A DNA stretch of 9,658 bases from positions 1 to 9,658 of the forward strand of contig JAUWHM010000081.1 of assembly GCA_030605915.1 (NCBI GenBank), in the 5' to 3' direction. Under the pieces are notes generated by a model. That model was not told the origin of the DNA. It did not search any database and saw only the letters and a program-made list of their open reading frames with translations. Both the position numbers and the translations under genes were made by a program. How positions within the stretch are numbered: the stretch's first letter is position 1; every line of letters starts with the position of its first letter. This document shows positions 1 to 5,612 of the stretch, piece by piece. Origin of the DNA: Nitrospirota bacterium. Its GTDB lineage: Bacteria; NPL-UPA2; JAGMAN01.

Positions 1-594
1 CTCCTTGCGGTAGTAGCTGAGTAGTCTTGCCGTCTCCGACCGGTACAGCTCGATTCTCTTCCTGACTATCTCCTCTCCATCATCGCGGCGCTGATAGAGC
101 TCTCCCCCACAGCGGTCGCAGACTCCTTCTCTCCTCGGCGGCAAATTCTTTATGTGAAAAACGGCCTGGCAGCGACGGCACACTCTCCTCCCGGAAAGTC
201 GTTCTATTAGAATCTGGCTGGAGGTTTCCAAGTTAATAACTAAGTTCAGCCCTAAAGGGCGTCCTGTGGACAGGGGACCGCCGCCCGTCTCATTTAAAGT
301 CCTCTGGAGAGACTGAGCTTGAGCTAAGGTGCGGGGGAAGCCATCTAAGATGAAACCACTGTGGCAATCATCCTCCCTTATTCTGCCTCCAATTACCTCA
401 ATCATCACTTCGTCTGGGACCAAACCACCTCCCTCAACATATCTCCTTACGGTCTTACCTAACTCTCGGCCCTCAGCCATGGCCTGGCGCAAGATGTCAC
501 CCGTAGATATATGAGGGATATTCAGTCTCTCGCTCAAGAGCTTCGCTTCTGTCCCTTTTCCTGACCCCGGCGCTCCCATTAATATTATTCTCAC
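1..594 (-). CDS. adk: Adenylate kinase, zinc-LID type, C-terminus cut by window edge
   Basis: Adk catalyses ATP + AMP = 2 ADP in the cytoplasm and keeps adenylate pools balanced. The reading frame is open for 198 codons and runs off the window's left end. Residues 7-15 form the P-loop GAPGSGKGT, STGDILR follows near residue 31, and DGFPRT near residue 88 is the family signature. The LID has four cysteines, C139-x2-C142 and C159-x2-C162, the Zn-binding pattern of Gram-positive and thermophile enzymes. In the Bacillus stearothermophilus enzyme these are 130/133/150/153, so all four are shifted by exactly nine residues. The extra residues lie at about 103-117, over a DNA palindrome. The GTG start at 594 forms a GTGA overlap with the secY stop and gives the usual VRIILMGAPGSGKGT start. 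Adk next to secY is a standard arrangement. Confidence 0.96.
   Translation of the reverse strand, partial: MRIILMGAPGSGKGTEAKLLSERLNIPHISTGDILRQAMAEGRELGKTVRRYVEGGGLVPDEVMIEVIGGRIREDDCHSGFILDGFPRTLAQAQSLQRTLNETGGGPLSTGRPLGLNLVINLETSSQILIERLSGRRVCRRCQAVFHIKNLPPRREGVCDRCGGELYQRRDDGEEIVRKRIELYRSETARLLSYYRKE
249..286. repeat. Overlapping palindromes inside adk
   Basis: Three inverted repeats overlap here. GCCC (249-252) pairs with GGGC (257-260) around a TAAA loop. CCTGT (263-267) pairs with ACAGG (270-274) around GG. GGGCG (257-261) pairs with CGCCC (282-286) and encloses the second repeat. The first and third share bases 257-260, so they exclude each other. The segment encodes the GGGPLSTGRPLG stretch of Adk, where the protein is about nine residues longer than usual. 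It may be a small palindromic insertion, but that is inference. Confidence 0.6.
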
Positions 595-1910
595 CTTCTC
601 GCTTTTATTCTCCCCTTCTTCATGAACCCATTGTAATGTCTCATCAATAGATGGGATTCTATCTGTTTCACTGTATCCAGAACTACCCCAACGATGATGA
701 TAAGACCGGCTCCTCCACAAAAACTGGTAAGGAGGCTTCCCTGCCCCAGCCCTAATCTAATGGATACCATGGTGGGCATGATGGCAATGAAGGCTAGCCC
801 CGCTGCTCCGGCCAAGGCTATCCGGTTCATAACATGATAGAAGTAGTCAGCGGTTGGCTTTCCCGGTCTAATTCCCGGAATGAAGCTCCCATATTTTTTC
901 ATGTTATCAGCAATATCAGCGGGATTGAAGGTTATGGCTGTATAGAAATAGCAGAAGAATATAATGAGGATTACATAGAGGGTATGCCAGACTAGCGTCC
1001 CGGTGAGAAAATCGCCCACTGAACTTATCACTTCGTTATTAAATTGTTTCAGGAAGGGAAGGAAGCCGAGTAAGGCCATAGCAAAGATTATGGGGATCAT
1101 CCCGGCCTGATTAAGTCGTAGGGGTATATAGGTAGCCTGCTGGCTGTAGACACGCCTACCCACGATGCGCTTGGCGTGCTGGACCGGGACCCGCCGTTGA
1201 GCCTGGGTGAGGATGACTACGGCGGCCGTCATTAGAACGGTAAGAACAACGAGGATGAAGGCCACATGGTGTCTTAACATCCCATCTTTGAGGAGGATAA
1301 TGGCCTGGAGAATAGCAGTGGGAATTTGAGAGATTATGTTAACGGCAATAATCAGGGAGATGCCATTACCAATTCCCCGCTCAGTGATCTGCTCTCCCAG
1401 CCACATGATAAAGATGGTTCCAGCCGTAAGGGTAATCATAGCCGTTAATCGGAATGACCAGCCGGGATTGGGTACTATTGGCACACCATCAAGTTTCATC
1501 GGCTCCAGAAATGCTCGGCAGATCATTAGAGATTGGATGATACATATCACCAATGTCCCATAGCGGGTATATTGGGTGAGTTTCTTGCGACCGGCTTCCC
1601 CCTCCTTGGACAATTTCTCCAAGAAAGGAACCACCGCCGTCAGAAGTTGCATGATAATCGAGGCAGTGATATAAGGCATAATCCCCAGGCCAAAGATAGC
1701 TCCACGGCCCAGGGCTCCCCCGGCAAACATATTGGCTAAACCAAAGAGGGTTCCCCTCATTTTATCAAACCAGGCCGCCAGGACTGCCCCATCAATGCCT
1801 GGAGTTGGTATATAGCATCCTATTCTAAAAACGATTAAGAGAAGCGCGCTAAAGATTATTCGCTTCCTTAAGTCAGGTATCCGAAATGCATTTCGAAAGG
1901 CACTAAGCAT
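591..1910 (-). CDS. secY: Protein translocase subunit SecY
   Basis: SecY is the channel-forming subunit of the SecYEG translocon in the cytoplasmic membrane. It passes unfolded preproteins outward (with SecA) and inserts membrane proteins co-translationally. The 439-residue length is usual, and about ten hydrophobic segments can be seen. Signatures are IPTPGID (34-40), the FAGGALGRGAIFGLGIMPYI region of TM2 and the plug (62-81), GERITERGIGNGIS-like residues (172-185), NQAGMIPIIFA (267-277) and the cytosolic loop YGSFIPGIRPGKPT (340-353). The C-terminus GFMKKGRIKARR is typical. I place the start at the ATG at 1910, preceded by a strong GAGGTGATT Shine-Dalgarno sequence. A TTG two codons upstream (1916) is possible but less likely. 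The start overlaps the rplO stop by 8 bases, and the stop overlaps the adk start. Confidence 0.98.
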   Translation of the reverse strand: MLSAFRNAFRIPDLRKRIIFSALLLIVFRIGCYIPTPGIDGAVLAAWFDKMRGTLFGLANMFAGGALGRGAIFGLGIMPYITASIIMQLLTAVVPFLEKLSKEGEAGRKKLTQYTRYGTLVICIIQSLMICRAFLEPMKLDGVPIVPNPGWSFRLTAMITLTAGTIFIMWLGEQITERGIGNGISLIIAVNIISQIPTAILQAIILLKDGMLRHHVAFILVVLTVLMTAAVVILTQAQRRVPVQHAKRIVGRRVYSQQATYIPLRLNQAGMIPIIFAMALLGFLPFLKQFNNEVISSVGDFLTGTLVWHTLYVILIIFFCYFYTAITFNPADIADNMKKYGSFIPGIRPGKPTADYFYHVMNRIALAGAAGLAFIAIMPTMVSIRLGLGQGSLLTSFCGGAGLIIIVGVVLDTVKQIESHLLMRHYNGFMKKGRIKARR

Positions 1911-2373
1911 GCTCAATCACCTCTACGGTTCCTCCCATCTCTTCTATTCTGCGCTGTGCAGACTTACTGAAACGGTGAGCAGATACCCGCAGTCCCCTCT
2001 TAGTCAATTCCCCCTCGCCTAAAATCTTGACAAGACACTTCCTTCCTTCGCTTGCAGCACTCTTACGTGTGATAATTCCCATCTTCCTTAAATTCTCTGG
2101 AGTGACTTCAGCTGCCTCCTCAAATTTATTCAGACGGCTAACATTAATCGTAGCGTATTCTGTTCCCAGGTGAGTGAAACCCCTCTTGGGAACTCTCCTG
2201 ATCAAGGGTGTCTGTCCTACCTCAAAACCGGGGGTAACTCCTCCTCCCCTCCGAGCCCCGGACCCCTTCTGGCCTCTTCCCGATGTCTTCCCATGGCCAG
2301 AGCCAGGACCCCTCCCTACTCCCTTTCTCCTGTGCTTAGAACCAGGAGGACTCTTAAGCTGGCTAAGGTTCAC
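1903..2373 (-). CDS. rplO: 50S ribosomal protein L15
   Basis: L15 is a late-assembling large-subunit protein whose long basic N-terminal tail reaches into 23S rRNA. From the GTG at 2373 it is 156 residues. The N-terminus reads VNLSQLKSPPGS, followed by the glycine/arginine-rich GVGRGPGSGHGKTSGRG tail (residues 18-34), GGGVTPGFEVGQTPL (43-57), RRVPKRGF (59-66) and a C-terminal globular part. The GTG is chosen because it matches the family's MKLxELKPxxGS start and has AAGGGAG just upstream. An in-frame ATG at 2403 would add ten residues lying inside rpsE and is less likely. The start overlaps rpsE by 11 bases, so rpmD (L30), which normally lies here, has no room. Confidence 0.96.
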   Translation of the reverse strand: MNLSQLKSPPGSKHRRKGVGRGPGSGHGKTSGRGQKGSGARRGGGVTPGFEVGQTPLIRRVPKRGFTHLGTEYATINVSRLNKFEEAAEVTPENLRKMGIITRKSAASEGRKCLVKILGEGELTKRGLRVSAHRFSKSAQRRIEEMGGTVEVIEHA

Positions 2374-2860
2374 TGGACTCCCTTTCTCGCTCCCTGACTG
2401 CATCCTGAATCTTTCTCAGCTGATTCAACGCCTCCATGGTCGCTTTAACCGTATTGAGAGCATTGCTTGAACCTAAGGACTTAGTCAAGATATCGCTCAC
2501 TCCAGCCGATTCCAGGACTGCCCTTACCGGTCCTCCGGCAATCACTCCTGTTCCCTCCGAGGCTGGCTTGAGGAGAACTCTGCCTGCTCCCCAGTGGCCA
2601 ATTACCTGGTGACGAATGGTTCTTCCGCCCACCAAGGGCACATTGAGCAGATTCCTCTTGGCCACTTGAGTTCCTTTCCTTATTGCCTCCGCAACTTCGT
2701 TGGCCTTACCCAATCCGTAGCCTACATATCCCTTGCCATCACCAATGACAACAAGAGCACTGAAGCTGAATCGCCTTCCTCCTTTTACTACCTTGGCTAC
2801 CCGCTTTATCTTAATCACTCTTTCCTCTAATAACTCCAGTTCATCCGGTTTAACCTTCAA
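2363..2860 (-). CDS. rpsE: 30S ribosomal protein S5
   Basis: S5 sits near the mRNA entry channel and the 30S neck and contributes to decoding accuracy. The protein has 165 residues. The N-terminal S5/double-stranded-RNA-binding-like domain carries RVAKVVKGGRRFSFSALVV (residues 20-38) and GDGKGYVGYGLGKANEV (40-56). The KGGR loop at 27-30 is the region altered in spectinomycin-resistant mutants of other bacteria. The C-terminal domain shows LKPASEGTGVIAGGPVRAVLE (97-117) and the conserved LGSSNALNTVKAT segment (129-141). The start is a TTG at 2860 forming a TTGA overlap with the rplR stop, with GGGAGG about nine bases upstream. No ATG gives a full N-terminus. The charged C-terminal tail (RERERESSEP) overlaps the start of rplO. 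Confidence 0.97.
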   Translation of the reverse strand: MKVKPDELELLEERVIKIKRVAKVVKGGRRFSFSALVVIGDGKGYVGYGLGKANEVAEAIRKGTQVAKRNLLNVPLVGGRTIRHQVIGHWGAGRVLLKPASEGTGVIAGGPVRAVLESAGVSDILTKSLGSSNALNTVKATMEALNQLRKIQDAVRERERESSEP

Positions 2861-3213
2861 AACTTCAGTCCTCCCTCTCTGACTTCTTCAGCTAAGACTC
2901 TCACCCGGCCGTGGTAGAGGTAGCCACCCCGATCGAATACTACCTGCTTTATTTTCTTCTCCCGGCATTTCTCAGCTAAAAGCTTCCCCGCCTTTTTAGC
3001 TCCCTCTACGCACCCGCCGTAGCTGCCCCTCAATTGCGGAGATAAGCTAGAGATAGCCAAAATCGTTCGGCCTGCCTCATCGTCCACCAACTGGGCATAA
3101 ATATTTCTCAGGCTCCTGAATACACTGAGCCTGGGCATCTCCGCCGTCCCAGATACTTTTCTCCTCACCCGCCGGTGGCGTCTCCGCCTAGCCAACTGCT
3201 TATTCTTAGTCAT
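2857..3213 (-). CDS. rplR: 50S ribosomal protein L18
   Basis: L18 binds 5S rRNA together with L5 and helps dock it in the central protuberance. The protein has 118 residues, the usual bacterial length. The first 20 residues are a highly basic tail (LARRRRHRRVRRKV). RLSVFRSLRNIYAQLVDD follows at about 28-45, then a helix around GCVEGAKKAGKLLAEKC, and the C-terminal VVFDRGGYLYHGRVRVLAEEVREGGLKF that identifies the family. The ATG directly follows the rplF TAA with no gap, and the stop overlaps the rpsE start by 4 bases. Coupled translation with both neighbours is likely. No good Shine-Dalgarno sequence is seen, which fits coupling. Confidence 0.97.
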   Translation of the reverse strand: MTKNKQLARRRRHRRVRRKVSGTAEMPRLSVFRSLRNIYAQLVDDEAGRTILAISSLSPQLRGSYGGCVEGAKKAGKLLAEKCREKKIKQVVFDRGGYLYHGRVRVLAEEVREGGLKF

Positions 3214-3789
3214 TTATGTTACCGCTGCCTTACCTGCCTTCCGCCTCAGCCCTTCTCCCCGATGCCTAATTCCCTTCCCCTTGTATGGCTCTGGTGGATA
3301 AATGGCCCGAAGCCGTGCGGCCACCTCTCCCACCAGCTGCTTATCAACGCCTCTCACCTTGATCTGGGTAACCTGGGCTTCCCGAGATGTATCTACTTCC
3401 ACTCCTTCCGGCAGATCGAAGTTAACGGGATTGGAGAATCCCAGTCTAAGGCTCAATTTTCTCTCCTTCACCTCAGCTCGGTAACCGACTCCATGAATCT
3501 CCAAGGCTCTCTCGAAACCAGCCGTCACTCCTTCCACCATATTGGATAGCAGTGTGCGAGTGAGGCCGTGCAGCGAAGCAGCACTGCCACGGCTGTGAAG
3601 AGACCGCCCCTGCCTGATATCACGCAGCCGTTCTACTATAATCTGGTTATCACTCAGCTTTACTTTTATCAGGGGAGATACCTTCTGAGTTAGTTTCCCC
3701 TTGGGACCCTCTATCTCAACTAAGTCTCCATTGACGGTAACTTTCACGCCATGGGGAATATCTATTGGCCTCCTACCTACCCTGGACAT
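3214..3789 (-). CDS. rplF: 50S ribosomal protein L6 with a nine-residue insertion
   Basis: L6 lies near the sarcin-ricin loop at the factor-binding site of the large subunit. It has two repeated domains. This copy has 191 residues against about 177-180 in E. coli and B. subtilis. The N-terminus MSRVGRRPIDIP, the segment LHGLTRTLLSNMVEGVTAGFE (72-92), GVGYRAEV (100-107) and the C-terminal PPEPYKGKGIRHRGE (about 165-179) match the family. The excess is mostly one insertion: where relatives read RPSDxxxHRALHGLTRT, this one reads RLRDIRQGRSLH, then SRGSAASLH (66-74), then GLTRT. The inserted bases coincide with a palindrome. A GAGG sits about five bases before the ATG. The gene follows a 164-base structured spacer after rpsH, so it may be the first gene of a separate transcript. 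Confidence 0.97.
   Translation of the reverse strand: MSRVGRRPIDIPHGVKVTVNGDLVEIEGPKGKLTQKVSPLIKVKLSDNQIIVERLRDIRQGRSLHSRGSAASLHGLTRTLLSNMVEGVTAGFERALEIHGVGYRAEVKERKLSLRLGFSNPVNFDLPEGVEVDTSREAQVTQIKVRGVDKQLVGEVAARLRAIYPPEPYKGKGIRHRGEGLRRKAGKAAVT
3565..3593. repeat. Palindrome inside rplF over the extra residues
   Basis: GCCGT (3565-3569) pairs with ACGGC (3589-3593), and GCAG (3570-3573) pairs with CTGC (3584-3587). One base (3588) is bulged, and the loop is ten bases (3574-3583). This 9-bp stem nearly coincides with the 27 bases (3568-3594) that encode the nine residues of L6 absent from typical homologues. The match of repeat and insertion suggests a small in-frame palindromic insertion. 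The mechanism is inferred. Confidence 0.6.
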
Positions 3790-3822
3790 CCAACCCTCAC
3801 TCCGTTCGTTAAAATTAAATAT

Positions 3823-3851
3823 AAAAAAATTCCTCGCCCCGCTAAAGCGGG
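3823..3851 (-). terminator. Weak terminator-like hairpin upstream of rplF
   Basis: CCCGC (3838-3842) and GCGGG (3847-3851) form a perfect 5-bp stem with a four-base TAAA loop. On the minus strand the stem is followed, after about eight bases, by seven T residues (3829-3823). The distance between stem and T-run is longer than in a standard intrinsic terminator. It may be a weak terminator, a processing site or a copy of a palindromic repeat. The TAAA loop is shared with the small palindrome in adk at 249-260. Confidence 0.4.
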
Positions 3852-3871
3852 CTCGTCATAACTTTTTTACT

Positions 3872-3922
3872 GTATAGGAAATGAATTTTTAGTAGTAAGG
3901 AAAGTTTTATACTTTCCTATAC
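3872..3922. repeat. Nested alternative inverted repeats in the rpsH-rplF spacer
   Basis: GTATAGGAAA (3872-3881) is exactly complementary to TTTCCTATAC (3913-3922). AGGAAAG (3898-3904) is exactly complementary to CTTTCCT (3912-3918) with a seven-base loop. The right arm is shared, so the two stems cannot form together. The layout resembles a switch between two RNA structures, or a partly duplicated AGGAAAG word. No ligand or regulator can be inferred. Confidence 0.6.
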
Positions 3923-3925
3923 TGC

Positions 3926-3952
3926 CAAAAAGCGGCGCCCGAGGCAGCCGCT
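3926..3952 (-). terminator. Intrinsic terminator-like hairpin directly after rpsH
   Basis: On the minus strand, one base after the rpsH TAG stop, AGCGGC (3952-3947) pairs with GCCGCT (3936-3931). Inside it, GCC pairs with GGC around a TCG loop, with one bulged T. This gives a nine-pair GC-rich stem. The stem runs into a stretch of five Ts (3931-3927), the shape of a rho-independent terminator. Its place in the middle of an essential operon suggests partial termination or attenuation rather than a complete stop, unless rplF has its own promoter. Confidence 0.6.
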
Positions 3953-3953
3953 G

Positions 3954-4352
3954 CTACCAAACATGGCAAAGCACCTCTCCTCCCACTGCTTCCTTGCGGC
4001 AATCGTCATCGATCATAATCCCTTTGGAAGTGGAAAGAATTGCTATTCCTGAGCCTCCCAAGACCCTGGGGACTTTCCCCTTCTTAGCGTAGACTCTTAA
4101 GCCCGGTTTGCTTATTCGGCGCAGACCATTTATCATCTCTTCCCGGTTCGGTCCATACTTAAGATAAATCCTCAATAGACCCTGCTTCCTATCCTCAATT
4201 TTTCTATAGTTCTTTATGAAACCTTTCTCTTTCAAGACCCTAACTATCTCCCCCTTTAGCCTGGAAGCGGGAATATCAACTTTATTATGCTGGGCTCGAC
4301 TGGCGTTACCAATCCTAATGAGCATATCAGCAATCGGATCGGTCATTCCCAT
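3954..4352 (-). CDS. rpsH: 30S ribosomal protein S8
   Basis: S8 is a primary 16S rRNA binder (helix 21) needed for platform assembly. In E. coli it also represses translation of the spc operon. The protein has 132 residues, the usual length. MTDPIADMLIRIGNA near the N-terminus and the C-terminal STSKGIMIDDD...VGGEVLCHVW (108-132) are the family signatures; the STSKG motif contacts rRNA. The ATG at 4352 has GGAGG eight bases upstream. A second ATG two codons later would sit too far from that site. The gene starts 13 bases after rpsN, and a strong hairpin follows its stop. Whether this S8 autoregulates the operon cannot be seen from the sequence. Confidence 0.98.
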   Translation of the reverse strand: MGMTDPIADMLIRIGNASRAQHNKVDIPASRLKGEIVRVLKEKGFIKNYRKIEDRKQGLLRIYLKYGPNREEMINGLRRISKPGLRVYAKKGKVPRVLGGSGIAILSTSKGIMIDDDCRKEAVGGEVLCHVW

Positions 4353-4365
4353 TGATAGCTCCTCC

Positions 4366-4551
4366 TTACCAACTTGACTTAATCACTCCCGGAATCTCGC
4401 CCTTAAGAGCCAGGGAGCGAAAACATATTCGACACAGTCCAAACTTGCGGATGAAGGCCCGTGGCCGGCCACAGAGATGACAGCGGTTATATCTGCGCAC
4501 CTTATACTTCGGCTCCCGATTAGCTTTCTCAATCAGACATTTCTTAGCCAT
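4366..4551 (-). CDS. rpsN: 30S ribosomal protein S14, zinc-binding short form
   Basis: S14 helps assemble the 30S head next to S3 and S10. This is the short zinc (C+) form: 61 residues with C24-x2-C27 and C40-x2-C43 in YNRCHLCGRPRAF...FGLCRICFR. The long zinc-free form found in enterobacteria has about 100 residues. The C-terminus GEIPGVIKSSW is near-invariant (usually KKASW). The ATG immediately follows the rplE TAA with no gap, and GAGGG lies seven bases upstream. Some databases call this type rpsZ or rpsN type Z. It is the ancestral form for the operon position, so it does not by itself point to gene transfer. Confidence 0.98.
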   Translation of the reverse strand: MAKKCLIEKANREPKYKVRRYNRCHLCGRPRAFIRKFGLCRICFRSLALKGEIPGVIKSSW

Positions 4552-5106
4552 TTAAGGTCCCTCTTGAAATTCCTGGAAAGGCATTCCTAACAGATGAAGG
4601 AGCTGCCTTGCCTCCTCATTGCTCTTAGCGGTAGTTGCCAGGGTGATGTCCATTCCATGCACCATAGGTATCTTCTCGTAGCTGATCTCAGGGAAGATTA
4701 TCTGCTCTTTGATCCCCAAAGTGAAGTTCCCGGCACCATCAAATGAGTGCGGGGAGATGCCTCTGAAATCTCTGACCCGAGGAAGGACTACATTTACCAA
4801 TCGGTCAAAGAACTCATACATTCTCTTTCCTCTCAGCGTAACCTTGCAGCCGATGGACATCCCCGCCCTTATCTTAAAGGCAGCCACTGACTTCTTTGCC
4901 TTAGTGACAGATGGCCTTTGACCGGTGATAGCAGCCAGTTCTCCCACGGCTGAGTCCAAAAATTTAGGCTCAGCTACCGCCTCACCCAAGCCGACGTTAA
5001 TGACGATCTTCTCCAACCGGGGCACCTGAAGACTATTCTTATATTTGAATTTCTCCTTTATCTGGGGAAGAATCTGTTGCTGGTATTTATCTTTTAGTCT
5101 GGCCAT
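4552..5106 (-). CDS. rplE: 50S ribosomal protein L5
   Basis: L5 binds 5S rRNA with L18 and forms the bridge from the central protuberance to the 30S head. It also contacts P-site tRNA. The protein has 184 residues, a few more than the usual ~179. LQVPRLEKIVINVGLGEA (26-43), GQRPSVTKAKKSVAAFKIRAGMSIGCKVTLRG (about 63-94), PRVRDFRGISPHSFDGAGNFTLGIKEQIIFPEI (about 109-141) and GMDITLATTAKSNEEARQLL are conserved in order. The ATG is five bases after the rplX stop, with an AGAG-type weak ribosome-binding site. In E. coli the S8 repressor site overlaps the rplE start; here the short rplX-rplE junction shows no obvious long hairpin by eye. Confidence 0.98.
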   Translation of the reverse strand: MARLKDKYQQQILPQIKEKFKYKNSLQVPRLEKIVINVGLGEAVAEPKFLDSAVGELAAITGQRPSVTKAKKSVAAFKIRAGMSIGCKVTLRGKRMYEFFDRLVNVVLPRVRDFRGISPHSFDGAGNFTLGIKEQIIFPEISYEKIPMVHGMDITLATTAKSNEEARQLLHLLGMPFQEFQEGP

Positions 5107-5111
5107 TCTCT

Positions 5112-5426
5112 CTATTTCCCAATTATTTCTCCGCAGCGGCGGCAGATTCTCGCCTTCGTTCCATCCTCTAATTTCCGATGCCCTATACGGGTAGCTCGAT
5201 TGCAGCGGGGGCAGTAGACCATCACATTGGATACATGCAGCGGGGCTTCCTTCTGGAGAATGCCACCTTGCTGCTCAGGAGGTCGAGCTCGGGTATGGCG
5301 CTTAACGAAATTCATACCCTCAACAATTACCCTTTCCCTTTTGGGGAGGACCCGCAGTACCTTACCGGTCTTCCCCTTATCTCTGCCAGCGATTGCCCGA
5401 ACCATATCACCTTTTCTAATCTGCAT
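5112..5426 (-). CDS. rplX: 50S ribosomal protein L24 with zinc ribbon
   Basis: L24 initiates large-subunit assembly by binding the 5' domain of 23S rRNA, and it sits near the polypeptide exit. The protein has 104 residues. A KOW motif covers residues 4-27 (RKGDMVRAIAGRDKGKTGKV). NFVKRHTRARPPEQQGGILQKEAPLHVSNVM follows at 39-69. The C-terminus carries C72-x2-C75 and C95-x2-C98, a zinc ribbon that some other bacterial L24 proteins have in degraded form. The ATG at 5426 has GGAGG nine bases upstream. An in-frame ATG at 5468 would add 14 unconserved residues from the structured spacer and is rejected. A 186-base spacer precedes the gene, the longest gap in the cluster. Confidence 0.98.
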   Translation of the reverse strand: MQIRKGDMVRAIAGRDKGKTGKVLRVLPKRERVIVEGMNFVKRHTRARPPEQQGGILQKEAPLHVSNVMVYCPRCNRATRIGHRKLEDGTKARICRRCGEIIGK

Positions 5427-5612
5427 CCTACCATCCCTCCAAAGGGCGATGCATTTCTGAGCGAGCATTGGTAGCGCAGCGCTCGACGGAGCGTAGAGAG
5501 AAAAGGGATAAAGCAGAAAAACCTGTTTGAGCCCGAAGGGCGAGTTTTCTTCTGCCCCTTTTCGACCGTAGCGAAGTAGCGAGCAACCACAAGCGAGCGA
5601 GAAATGTATCGG
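5427..5612. other. Structured spacer between rplN and rplX
   Basis: This 186-base non-coding spacer is the largest gap in the window. It combines a long imperfect hairpin (5501-5562), a short hairpin CGCTC-GACG-GAGCG (5480-5493), and clusters of TCGCT/GTAGCG words on both flanks. GTAGCGCAGCG starts at 5471 and GTAGCGAAGTAGCGAG starts at 5568. Short open frames cross it on the minus strand, but their products are low-complexity and Arg/Leu/Ser/Ala-rich, resemble no protein I know, and look like translated repeats. The last bases before rplX contain its Shine-Dalgarno GGAGG. It may be an inserted palindromic element or a regulatory leader for rplX-rplE. Confidence 0.8.
5501..5562. repeat. Long imperfect hairpin in the rplN-rplX spacer
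   Basis: AAAAGGG (5501-5507) pairs exactly with CCCTTTT (5556-5562). Further in, CAGAAAAAC (5514-5522) pairs with GTTTTCTTCTG (5544-5554), allowing a two-base bulge. At the apex GCCC (5531-5534) pairs with GGGC (5538-5541) around GAA. The left side has about six unpaired bases between arms and eight near the apex, so it is not a clean stem. It could act as a weak terminator or mRNA processing site, or be the centre of a small mobile repeat. Confidence 0.5.

Larger units (their letters stand above)
3790..3953. other. Structured spacer between rpsH and rplF
   Basis: This 164-base non-coding spacer interrupts the otherwise nearly gapless spc gene order. From the rpsH side it holds a GC-rich hairpin with a T-run, an AT-rich section with two alternative inverted repeats, a second GC-rich hairpin with a T7 run, and the rplF Shine-Dalgarno region. 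I see no open frame of interest. AT-rich hexamers such as TATACA and TATAAA occur on the minus strand, but none has a convincing -35 partner at the right spacing. A promoter for rplF is therefore possible but not shown. Confidence 0.85.

Noticed and set aside
1914..1916. TTG start for secY two codons upstream
   Set aside because: The ATG at 1908-1910 has better Shine-Dalgarno spacing and gives the usual MLSAF start of the family.
2374..2403. ATG at 2403 as the start of rplO
   Set aside because: It adds ten residues with no family match, lies deeper in rpsE and has only a weak upstream site; the GTG at 2373 fits the L15 N-terminus.
3175..3549. Plus-strand open frame of 124 codons opposite rplF and rplR
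   Set aside because: It lies wholly antisense to conserved ribosomal genes, and its composition follows from their codons.
3860..3930. Possible promoter for rplF in the AT-rich spacer
   Set aside because: TATACA and TATAAA words are present, but no -35-like hexamer stands 16-18 bases upstream; TTGGCA is only 11 bases from TATAAA.
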